Of a stretch of 37,064 nucleotides of DNA, positions 17,596-25,985 are shown one piece after another (position 1 is the first letter of the stretch; each line of letters begins with the position of its first letter). The stretch covers positions 1 to 37,064 of the forward strand of contig JAILPP010000142.1 in assembly GCA_024699425.1 (NCBI GenBank), in the 5' to 3' direction. The notes below the pieces were generated by a model that saw only the letters and a program-made list of their open reading frames with translations, searched no databases and was not told the origin of the DNA. Origin of the DNA: Oscillospiraceae bacterium (GTDB lineage Bacteria > Bacillota > Clostridia > Oscillospirales > Ruminococcaceae). A program made the position numbers and the translations under genes.

Positions 17596-18984
17596 ATGCA
17601 ATACAGATCACAGATACAATCGTGGCTGAAAGACCACGAATCCGAAATGCTCACGGATTTAGGGGAGCTGATCGCTGTTCCGAGTGTGCGGGGCAAAGCG
17701 CAGATGAGCGCTCCCTACGGAGAATATCCGGCGGCAGCGCTCCGCCTGATGCTGGAAAAGTGTGAAAAATACGGTTTTCGGACAGAGAACGTAGATTTCC
17801 GTGCGGGGTGCATCGACCTTGACGGCAAGTCTGCGAAGCTGGGAATTTTAGCGCATCTTGACGTTGTTCCGGCGGGAGAAGGCTGGATTCACAAGCCCTT
17901 TGAGATGACAGAGGAAGACGGCAGACTGATCGGGCGAGGCACGTCCGATGATAAAGGACCGGCGATTGCCGCCCTGTATGCAATGCGTGCAGTAAAGGAA
18001 CTTGGGATTCCCCTGCAATCGGGAGTACAGCTCATTGTCGGCACAGATGAGGAATGCGGTTCTTCCGATCTGGAATATTATATGCAAAAGAAAACGCTGC
18101 CGCCGATGGTATTCACGCCTGACGGAGACTACCCGGTCATCACGCTGGAAAAGGGCATGGCACGCATGGAATTTTCGGCGCAGTTTGAGGAGAGAGGGCA
18201 GATCGTTTCGCTCCGTGCGGGGGAAGTGGTGAATGCCGTACCTGCTTTTGCGGAAGCGGTGCTGGAGGGCATCACGATCGACGAATTTTTAGCATCCCGC
18301 AAGACGGAGTATCCGGGAATGTCGATCGGAAGTTTCGTGGATCAATACGATTGTCTGCACATCACAATAGACGGCAGAAGTGCCCACGCCTCAACGCCGG
18401 AGCAGGGGCGCAATGCCCTGACCTGTCTGCTGGAGCTGCTTTCCTGTGTACTGGGAGAGAATGCGCAGGCGGAGGCGATCCGCACACTTGCGAAATGTTT
18501 CCCGCACGGTGAGACAGACGGCACGCACTGCAATGTCCGTGCATCGGACGAAATCTCAGGCGCACTGACCTTAGTTCTCAGTGTGATGGAGATGGACAGG
18601 AAGTATTTGACGGCGAAATGTGACACACGTTTCCCGACCTGTACGAACGGCAAAGCGGTCACAGAGGGCATTGCAGCGGCAGTCCGTCCGCTGCGGACAG
18701 AAGTGCTGATGTGTGACGAACCGCATCACACGGATGAAAATTCCCCCTTTGTGCAGACGCTCCTGCATATTTACGAAGAAGTGACAGGGAACGAGGGAAA
18801 GTGTCTTGCCATCGGTGGCGGGACGTATGTGCATCATATTGAAGGCGGTGTGGCATTCGGTGCAATGTTCCCCGATGAAGACATTCATATGCACGGTGCA
18901 GAAGAATTTATCCGCAAAGAAGCGATCCTGCTTGATTCCGAAATGATGGCGCTTGCGATCACGGAGCTTTGTGCTGAAAACTGA
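17596..18984 (+). CDS. M20-family dipeptidase (PepV-like)
   Basis: GILAHLDVVPAGEGW, GRGTSDDKGPAIAALYAM, VGTDEECGSSDL, GGGTYVHHI. Confidence 0.9.
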   Translation: MQYRSQIQSWLKDHESEMLTDLGELIAVPSVRGKAQMSAPYGEYPAAALRLMLEKCEKYGFRTENVDFRAGCIDLDGKSAKLGILAHLDVVPAGEGWIHKPFEMTEEDGRLIGRGTSDDKGPAIAALYAMRAVKELGIPLQSGVQLIVGTDEECGSSDLEYYMQKKTLPPMVFTPDGDYPVITLEKGMARMEFSAQFEERGQIVSLRAGEVVNAVPAFAEAVLEGITIDEFLASRKTEYPGMSIGSFVDQYDCLHITIDGRSAHASTPEQGRNALTCLLELLSCVLGENAQAEAIRTLAKCFPHGETDGTHCNVRASDEISGALTLVLSVMEMDRKYLTAKCDTRFPTCTNGKAVTEGIAAAVRPLRTEVLMCDEPHHTDENSPFVQTLLHIYEEVTGNEGKCLAIGGGTYVHHIEGGVAFGAMFPDEDIHMHGAEEFIRKEAILLDSEMMALAITELCAEN

Positions 18985-19000
18985 TCTATGAGGTGATATT

Positions 19001-20683
19001 ATGCAAACGGGAAGACGAAAGAAGCGCTGTGCGGCATTGCTGCTGACAGTACTTCTGCTGCTGACGGTAATGCTGCCCGCATTTCCTGTCAACGCCTACT
19101 GGTTCCGTGAAAACGGAGTAGACGTATCGGTTTATCAGGGCAATATTGACTGGGAGACATTTGCCGCAAACAATGATATGCGGTTTGTCATCATGCGAGC
19201 GTGCAAGCTGCCGTCACCGACAGAGGCATTCTTTGTCGATGACAATTTCGACCGCAACTATGAGGGCGCACGTTCTGTCGGATTAAAAGTCGGCTGTTAC
19301 TGTCGTATTGCGGCAAATTCACGGGATCAGCTTCTGCAAACGACACAGCGGTATCTCATGACGATTGCAGGCAAGGAATTTGATATGCCGGTGTATCTTG
19401 ATCTGGAGGACGACTCCCTGAAAAAGATCGGCAGCAAGAGCATTCTGACGAATGCCGTCATTGAATCCATGGACATGATCGCCGCTGCGGGGTATCATCC
19501 GGGCTTGTATGCGAATCTCAACTGGTACAACAACAATCTTGACGGCAGTCTTGTGAAAGCCCGTGGTTATGATCTCTGGCTTGCCCGCTGGACGCACGAT
19601 CCGGACGCACAGGATTTCAGTACAGGGTACAGTGTATGGCAGTATTCGGACAAAGGCAGTTACACGGGCATGACAGGGACAGCCGTTGACCTTGATGTAA
19701 GCTATGTAGACTACCGTTATGCAGGCGACCACGGCAGAACGATCGACCCTGCGAAACCTGCGGGGCAGTATCTTGTTCCTCTGCGCAATTCTGCGGTATA
19801 CTATGCAGACGGGACAACACCGACGGGCATGACCGTCACAACTGCAACTCCCTGCTATGTGCAGGAGACATACACCAACGGCTTATGCCGTGTGCTGTAC
19901 GGAGCTTACACAGGGCAGCGGGTAGGGTATCTGCCGCTTTCGGTATTTGAGGAGACAACACCGGCACCGACCGACCCGCCTGCAACCGACCCGCCGACGG
20001 AACAGCCGACCGATGCGCACCAACCGGAAGAATCCCCGATTGAAATTCCGATTGAGATTCCGACCGACCCCCCGACCGATCCGCCCGCAATTCAAAACGA
20101 ACCGGAGCAGGATCCGCTTTGGAACGGCATTGTTCCCGTGCAGGCGAAAGTACTGGACGATACTTACTGTGACGTATACGAAGCCGACTGTGAAACGTGG
20201 AACGGCGATGTGATCGACCCTGCCGATGAATGCACGATCGAAGCCGCCTTTGTCAACGGCTGGTGCAGAGTTTCCTATCCGTCTGGGGGAGCAGTCAGAA
20301 CGGGCTATCTGCGGCTATCGGATTTCTTCATGAAAGAGAGGAAGAATTTCGGACAGCTCTACACCTCAGCCGCAGTGACCACCTATGAACGGTTTGTGAC
20401 CGCCCCGACAGGCAGCATTCCGGCGAAGAACCTTGTGATCTACACAGGTGAAGATGCCTCTATGATACAGGTGATCTATGCATCATCGGGAAAGTGTTAT
20501 CTTTCGTGGATATCCAAGCGGGAGTGGTACGAGATTCTTCTGCAAATACTGGATGCCCACATTCACGGCAAACAGCCGCTTGTGGAACGGCAGTGCAGTC
20601 TGGTAGACTGTGACCATGACGGAGTGATCGACGTATTCGACTTAGCCCTTATCAAGTGGCGGCTCGATCATGTGATCGACTGA
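19001..20683 (+). CDS. Secreted GH25 lysozyme with C-terminal dockerin-like segment
   Basis: GVDVSVYQGNIDWETF, YLDLEDDSL, GYDLWLARWTHD, VWQYSDKG; Pro/Thr linker; C-terminal single F-hand VDCDHDGVIDVFDLALIKWRL. Confidence 0.88.
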   Translation: MQTGRRKKRCAALLLTVLLLLTVMLPAFPVNAYWFRENGVDVSVYQGNIDWETFAANNDMRFVIMRACKLPSPTEAFFVDDNFDRNYEGARSVGLKVGCYCRIAANSRDQLLQTTQRYLMTIAGKEFDMPVYLDLEDDSLKKIGSKSILTNAVIESMDMIAAAGYHPGLYANLNWYNNNLDGSLVKARGYDLWLARWTHDPDAQDFSTGYSVWQYSDKGSYTGMTGTAVDLDVSYVDYRYAGDHGRTIDPAKPAGQYLVPLRNSAVYYADGTTPTGMTVTTATPCYVQETYTNGLCRVLYGAYTGQRVGYLPLSVFEETTPAPTDPPATDPPTEQPTDAHQPEESPIEIPIEIPTDPPTDPPAIQNEPEQDPLWNGIVPVQAKVLDDTYCDVYEADCETWNGDVIDPADECTIEAAFVNGWCRVSYPSGGAVRTGYLRLSDFFMKERKNFGQLYTSAAVTTYERFVTAPTGSIPAKNLVIYTGEDASMIQVIYASSGKCYLSWISKREWYEILLQILDAHIHGKQPLVERQCSLVDCDHDGVIDVFDLALIKWRLDHVID

Positions 20684-20706
20684 TGCCCGATTGCGGGAGG
20701 TAAACC

Positions 20707-23700
20707 ATGAAACAAACGATACAGCATTGTCGGGAACTTTTTCGGCGAATTGTCATCTGTTTTCTTGCGTTGTTGATCTGTCTGACTGTATCCCTGACGG
20801 CATCGGCGGAAGAACCTGCACTGTCAGTTGACCCGACGGGTCAGGAGATCAACGGTGACGGTTATTCTGCTGTTCTGTATGATAACACCAACGGCTTGTC
20901 CACATCGGAGGCGAATGACATCTGCTGCACGCCGGACGGCTGTATCTGGATCGGCAGTTACAGCGGACTGACCCGCTATGACGGCAACATATTTGATCGT
21001 GTAGATTCGACCACAGGCATCGCCAGTGTAGTGAGTCTGTTTGTAGACGGCAGCGGCAGGCTCTGGGTCGGAACGAATGACAGCGGATTGGGCATGATCG
21101 AAAAGGAAAATATCCGCATATACCGCAAATCGGACGGACTTGGTTCATCCTCGGTGCGTTCCATCGTGCAGGACAACAGCGGAGAACTGTACATCGGAAC
21201 GACACAGGGCATCTCCGTCATTGACAGCAACCTGAAAATGCGCAGGCTGAACATACCGGAGCTGAACGAAGCCTATATCCGTATGCTGCAAATCGGCAGT
21301 GACGGCGAAACGATCTATGGAGTGACTATGGAGAGTGCGGTTTTCACGATACGGAACGGCAGCCTTGACCGTTATGTCACGCCGGAGCAGCTCGGCATTA
21401 CGGACGTACATTCGATTCTGCCCGACCCGAAGGATTCCGAAAGCATCTACATCGGCACGAAGGGTTCCATGCTGTATCACGGCAGACTGACGGACAGATT
21501 TGAAGCGGAGCAGACCTATGACATTTCCCCGCTTGGCTACATCAATTCGATCGGGCACAGCAAGGGGATCATCTGGGTCTGCACCGATCAGGGCATCGGA
21601 TTTGTGCAGAATGAGAAATTTACGGTACTGGAGAATGTCCCGCTGAACACGTCGATTGAAAATATGCTGGTAGACTATCAGGGAAATCTCTGGTTTGTAT
21701 CTTCCCAGCAGGGCGTGATGAAGATCGTCCCGAATATGTTTGCAGACATTTTTGAGAAATACGGACTGGAAGACGAAGTTGTCAACACGACCTGTATGTA
21801 TAACAGTCAACTGCTGATCGGCACGAAAACGAACGGACTGCTGTCTTTGAAAGAAGGGAAACAGCTTCATAAGATCGTGCTGACGAGTTCCGCGACGGCA
21901 TCGGGGAAGGCGTGTCCGGAGGACACCGACCTGATGGAAATTCTGAAGGGCAGCAAGATTCGTTCGATTTTCCGTGACAGTAAAAATCGGGTCTGGTTCT
22001 GTACGTTCGGAGAGAATGCGCTGCTGCGGCTGGATAAAGGCGAACTGACCCGCTTCACCACGGAGGACGGTTTGCCATCGGAACGGGTGCGGGCAGTCTG
22101 TGAAAGCAGAGACGGAACGATCTATGTTGCCTGCACAGGCGGCGTTGCCTGCATTGAGGAAAACCGCATCACCCGTGTATACGGTGCAGATGACGGTATC
22201 CGCAACACGGAGATTCTGACGGTAACGGAAATGCAGGACGGCACGATACTTGCGGGAACAGACGGAGACGGCATCTATGTGATTGACGGTGAAAAAGTCA
22301 CACATCTGGGCATGGAAGACGGACTGGGTTCGGACGTAGTCATGCGCATCAAGCCCGATCGGCAGCGGGAACTGTGCTGGATCGTCACCAGCAATTCCAT
22401 TGCGTATATCAATGCAGAAAAGCAGATCACCACAGTGCAGAAATTCCCGTATTCCAACAATTTTGACCTGTATGAAAACAGTCATGGCGATATGTGGATC
22501 CTGAGCAGCAACGGTATTTATGTCGTTCCCTCATCGCAGCTCATTGCCAACGGTGAGATTTCCCCGATCTTCTACGGCAGGGAAAACGGACTGGCAAATA
22601 TCACCACTGCCAATTCCTACAGCGACCTGACCGACACAGGAGAATTGTACATTGCAGGAACGACAGGCGTTTCCCGTGTGAACATCAACAAGCCCTTTGA
22701 GGACATCAGCAAGATCAATATCTGTGTTCCCTATGTAGAGGCAGACGGGGTGAAATATTTTCCGGATTCGTCGGGAAAGATCACAATTCCGTCCACGACA
22801 TCCAAGCTGACAGTGTACGGCAGTATCTATAATTATTCGCTGAATAATCCCTATGTTACCTATTATCTGACGGGAATTGACCGTGAGGGGAGAATGCTCC
22901 GCCGCAGTGATTTCACGCCGGTTGACTACACCAACCTGAAGGGCGGAACCTATCATTTTGTCATGAGTCTGTCCGATGAGGAGGGCAACAAGAGCAATGA
23001 AGTCAGTGTAGAGATCCTGAAACAGCCTGCACTGTATGAACTGCCGTGGTTTACGATCGTCAGCATTCTGGTTGCGGTCATGCTGATCGCCATGATTGTA
23101 ATGTACATCATGCACCGCCGTGAAATGAAGTACAAGAAAAAGCAGGCAGAAGACAAACAGCTTATCAGTGAAATTGTGACCGCCTTTGCGAAAGTCATTG
23201 ATATGAAGGACGAATATACGAGAGGTCATTCCGTGCGGGTGGCGCATTACACCACGATGCTGGCAAGGGAACTCGGCTATGATGAAGAAACCGTCGAAAA
23301 GTACCATAATATCGCCCTTCTGCATGACATCGGAAAAGTCGGTATCCCGCAGGAAGTGCTGAACAAGCCCGGCAAACTGACCGATGAGGAATTTGCAATT
23401 ATCAAATCGCATTCCAAGCTCGGCTTCAATGCGCTCAAGGACATCAGCATCATGCCGGAGCTTGCCGTCGGTGCAGGTGCGCATCATGAGCGCCCCGACG
23501 GAAAGGGCTATCCCAAGGGCTTGAAAGGTGATGAAATTCCCCGTGTGGCGCAGATCATTGCCGTGGCGGATACGTTTGATGCGATGTATTCCGATCGTCC
23601 CTATCGTAAGCGCATGAACTTTGAAAAGACGGTTTCCATCATCCGGGAAGTTGCGGGAACACAGCTTCAGAAAGATGTGGTAGATGCTTTCCTGCGGCTT

Positions 23701-23784
23701 GTCGATCAGGGTGAATTCCGTCTCCCGGGTGATACGGGCGGCGGCACGACCGAAAATATTGACAACATTCGTGCAAAACAGTAA
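20707..23784 (+). CDS. Transmembrane sensor: two-component-regulator beta-propeller + Y_Y_Y domain + TM + HD-GYP phosphodiesterase
   Basis: Propeller repeats (GCIWIGSYSGLTRYDG, GRLWVGTNDSGLGMIEK, GELYIGTTQGISVID), TM WFTIVSILVAVMLIAMIVMYIM, HD-GYP motifs RGHSVRVAHYTTMLA, LLHDIGKVGIP, HHERPDGKGYPKGL. Confidence 0.92.
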   Translation: MKQTIQHCRELFRRIVICFLALLICLTVSLTASAEEPALSVDPTGQEINGDGYSAVLYDNTNGLSTSEANDICCTPDGCIWIGSYSGLTRYDGNIFDRVDSTTGIASVVSLFVDGSGRLWVGTNDSGLGMIEKENIRIYRKSDGLGSSSVRSIVQDNSGELYIGTTQGISVIDSNLKMRRLNIPELNEAYIRMLQIGSDGETIYGVTMESAVFTIRNGSLDRYVTPEQLGITDVHSILPDPKDSESIYIGTKGSMLYHGRLTDRFEAEQTYDISPLGYINSIGHSKGIIWVCTDQGIGFVQNEKFTVLENVPLNTSIENMLVDYQGNLWFVSSQQGVMKIVPNMFADIFEKYGLEDEVVNTTCMYNSQLLIGTKTNGLLSLKEGKQLHKIVLTSSATASGKACPEDTDLMEILKGSKIRSIFRDSKNRVWFCTFGENALLRLDKGELTRFTTEDGLPSERVRAVCESRDGTIYVACTGGVACIEENRITRVYGADDGIRNTEILTVTEMQDGTILAGTDGDGIYVIDGEKVTHLGMEDGLGSDVVMRIKPDRQRELCWIVTSNSIAYINAEKQITTVQKFPYSNNFDLYENSHGDMWILSSNGIYVVPSSQLIANGEISPIFYGRENGLANITTANSYSDLTDTGELYIAGTTGVSRVNINKPFEDISKINICVPYVEADGVKYFPDSSGKITIPSTTSKLTVYGSIYNYSLNNPYVTYYLTGIDREGRMLRRSDFTPVDYTNLKGGTYHFVMSLSDEEGNKSNEVSVEILKQPALYELPWFTIVSILVAVMLIAMIVMYIMHRREMKYKKKQAEDKQLISEIVTAFAKVIDMKDEYTRGHSVRVAHYTTMLARELGYDEETVEKYHNIALLHDIGKVGIPQEVLNKPGKLTDEEFAIIKSHSKLGFNALKDISIMPELAVGAGAHHERPDGKGYPKGLKGDEIPRVAQIIAVADTFDAMYSDRPYRKRMNFEKTVSIIREVAGTQLQKDVVDAFLRLVDQGEFRLPGDTGGGTTENIDNIRAKQ

Positions 23785-23878
23785 ATTTCATTTTCAACGT
23801 GGAAAAGTGAGAAATATTCAACTTCTCCACCACGTTTTCAACAGTTTCAACACTGAAACCCTGTGGAAAAAATGTTGA

Positions 23879-23915
23879 TGCCCCTGAGCGTTTCAGAGCG
23901 CTCAGGGGCAGTTTT
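23879..23915. terminator. Terminator between convergent HD-GYP and NCS2 permease genes
   Basis: TGCCCCTGAGCG / CGCTCAGGGGCA 12-bp stem with flanking T/A runs. Confidence 0.8.
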
Positions 23916-23922
23916 ATGCATC

Positions 23923-25281
23923 TTACAGAAAGACATATTTCAGAATGAACAGGACGGACAGTACCCAGAGAACAGGATTGACATTCTTGTGTTTTCCTGC
24001 TACGGTACTCAGAATCGTGTAGGAAATGATACCGATTGCAATTCCGTCCGAAATGGAGTAGAACAGCGGCATTGCCAGAGTACAGAGGTAGGCGGGGAGC
24101 GCCTCGTGCAGATGATCGCTGTCAAACGGAACTTCCGTAATGGAGGAGAACATCAGAAAGCCAACGATAATCAGCGTAGGAGCTGTCGCAAACGGCGGGA
24201 TCGCAATGAAAATCGGCGCAAGCAGAATGGAGACAAGAAACAGAACAGCCGTCGTCAGGGAAGTCAGCCCCGTTTTGCCGCCTGCACCGACTCCCGCAGC
24301 AGATTCGGAAAAGGTCGAGGTCGTGGAAGTGCCTAAGATCGCACCGGCAGTTGTGGCAACGGCATCGGCAAGCAGGGCGGGACGAATCGCAGGCAGCTTG
24401 CCGTCCTTGTCGAGCATATTCGCTTTGGAACTGATGCCGATGAGCGTGCCGATTGTGTCAAAAAGATCAACAAACAGAAATGAAAAGACCACAACGATGA
24501 AATTCAGAATGCCGACTTCGTGCATATCAATCTGAAAACACTTTCCGAACGTTTCGCCAATGGCTGAAAAATGGGTCATGTGAAAACTCGGAAAAAGAGA
24601 AGCGTGTGTCTCGTCAGGAATGTAAATGCCGCAGAGCTGACAGATCATGCCAAGAATCCATGTCGCCAGAATGCCGATGAGCATATCACCTTTGACATGA
24701 CGGACGTGAAGTGAGGCGGTAATGAAGATGCCGATTACGGCAAGCAGTGCGCTGATGCCTGTCGTGTGAAATTGTTCACGGAAGCTGACCAGCGAAACAA
24801 GCGTAGAGGCATTGTCCACGGAAAGTTCCGCATTTTGCAGACCGATGAAGGCGATGAACAGTCCGATTCCCGTTGATACTGCCTTTTTCAGGAAAAGCGG
24901 AATGGCATTGAAGATCGCTTCACGGATATTGGTCAGGGAAAGGATAATGAAAATAATTCCTTCGATAAATACCGCAAATAGTGCAACGTGCCACGGATAT
25001 CCCATCACACCGCACACGGTATAGGCAAAGAATGCATTCAGACCCATTGCAGCAGAAATCGCAAAGGGAAGATTTGCCATGAGTGCCATGCACAGCGTTC
25101 CCAAAAACGAGGCAAGACAGGTGGCGATCAGAACGGCGGTACTGTCCATACCCGCAGCAGACAGGATACTCGGATTGACCGCAAGTATGTATGCCATTGT
25201 CATAAATGTTGTGATGCCCGCTGTGATCTCCGTTCGTACTGTTGTGCCGTTCTCTTTCAGTCTGAAGATTTTTTCCAGCAT
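23923..25281 (-). CDS. NCS2-family purine permease (AzgA/PbuG-like)
   Basis: RTEITAGITTFMTMAYILAVNPSIL, AMGLNAFFAYTV, GTSTTSTFSESAAGVGAGGKTGLTSL. Start at MLEKIF with gatgaggtaattgtt, avoiding overlap with hpt. Confidence 0.92.
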   Translation of the reverse strand: MLEKIFRLKENGTTVRTEITAGITTFMTMAYILAVNPSILSAAGMDSTAVLIATCLASFLGTLCMALMANLPFAISAAMGLNAFFAYTVCGVMGYPWHVALFAVFIEGIIFIILSLTNIREAIFNAIPLFLKKAVSTGIGLFIAFIGLQNAELSVDNASTLVSLVSFREQFHTTGISALLAVIGIFITASLHVRHVKGDMLIGILATWILGMICQLCGIYIPDETHASLFPSFHMTHFSAIGETFGKCFQIDMHEVGILNFIVVVFSFLFVDLFDTIGTLIGISSKANMLDKDGKLPAIRPALLADAVATTAGAILGTSTTSTFSESAAGVGAGGKTGLTSLTTAVLFLVSILLAPIFIAIPPFATAPTLIIVGFLMFSSITEVPFDSDHLHEALPAYLCTLAMPLFYSISDGIAIGIISYTILSTVAGKHKNVNPVLWVLSVLFILKYVFL

Positions 25282-25291
25282 AACAATTACC

Positions 25292-25834
25292 TCATCTTTC
25301 GTCATATTCCGCAATATACGGAAGATTCCGATAGTATTCGGCACAGTCCAGACCGTAGCCGATCACAAAGGTGTCAGGAATGGTGAAAAGCGATTTGTCC
25401 GCTTTCAGATCGACAACACGGTGGCTGGGCTTGTCAAGCAGGGTGAGAATTTTCAGAGAAAGCGGATTGCGCTTTTGCAGTTCGGCGGCAACCAGTTTCA
25501 GCGTCCGTCCCGTGTCGATGATGTCCTCCACGATGATGACATGATAACGGCTGATGTCCTGCGTCAGGTCAAGCGTAATGTTCACTTTTCCCGATGAGGT
25601 CGTGCCTTCAAAATAACTCTTCGCCTGCATGAACCCGATCTCACAGGGAATGGAAACCGCACGGGAAAGATCCGCAAGAAATACGAATGCGCCTTTCAGA
25701 ATGCTGACAAGCAGAAGCGGCTTTCCCTCGTATTCGGCATCAATTTCCGCACCCGCACGCGCGATCGCTTCGTGCAGTTCTTTCTCGGAAATGACTGTCC
25801 GCCTGATGCGGGAACGATATTCCTTGTTGTTCAT
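25292..25834 (-). CDS. hpt: Hypoxanthine phosphoribosyltransferase
   Basis: LVSILKGAFVFLADLSR, VIIVEDIIDTGRTL PRPP-binding motif, SLKILTLLDKPSHR, DTFVIGYGLDCAEYYRNLPYIA; RBS aggaggaaatatc. Confidence 0.95.
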   Translation of the reverse strand: MNNKEYRSRIRRTVISEKELHEAIARAGAEIDAEYEGKPLLLVSILKGAFVFLADLSRAVSIPCEIGFMQAKSYFEGTTSSGKVNITLDLTQDISRYHVIIVEDIIDTGRTLKLVAAELQKRNPLSLKILTLLDKPSHRVVDLKADKSLFTIPDTFVIGYGLDCAEYYRNLPYIAEYDER

Positions 25835-25868
25835 GATATTTCCTCCTGACGGATATTTCAGTACTGTT

Positions 25869-25897
25869 ATTATATCACGAAAGCCGGCGCTTGTCAA
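25869..25897 (-). promoter_or_regulatory. Predicted hpt promoter TTGACA-N17-TATAAT (exact consensus)
   Basis: Reverse complement of 25892-25897 is TTGACA and of 25869-25874 is TATAAT; 17-nt spacer. Confidence 0.8.
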
Positions 25898-25906
25898 TGT
25901 CCATAT

Positions 25907-25924
25907 GTCAAGAATATTCTTGAC
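25907..25924. promoter_or_regulatory. 18-bp perfect palindrome overlapping the gltX -35 (operator candidate)
   Basis: GTCAAGAATATTCTTGAC reads identically on both strands; overlaps TTGACT at 25920-25925. Confidence 0.5.
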
Positions 25925-25948
25925 TTTCCTGCGGTTTCATGCTATAAT
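25920..25948 (+). promoter_or_regulatory. Predicted gltX promoter TTGACT-N17-TATAAT
   Basis: TTGACT 25920-25925, TATAAT 25943-25948. Confidence 0.8.
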
Positions 25949-25985
25949 AGGGAATGAAAATCTATCCCGAAAGGAATCTTCGATT

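Noticed and set aside
23855-23875. DnaA-box-like TGTGGAAAA
   Set aside because: Single imperfect site, no cluster and no dnaA/dnaN neighbours.
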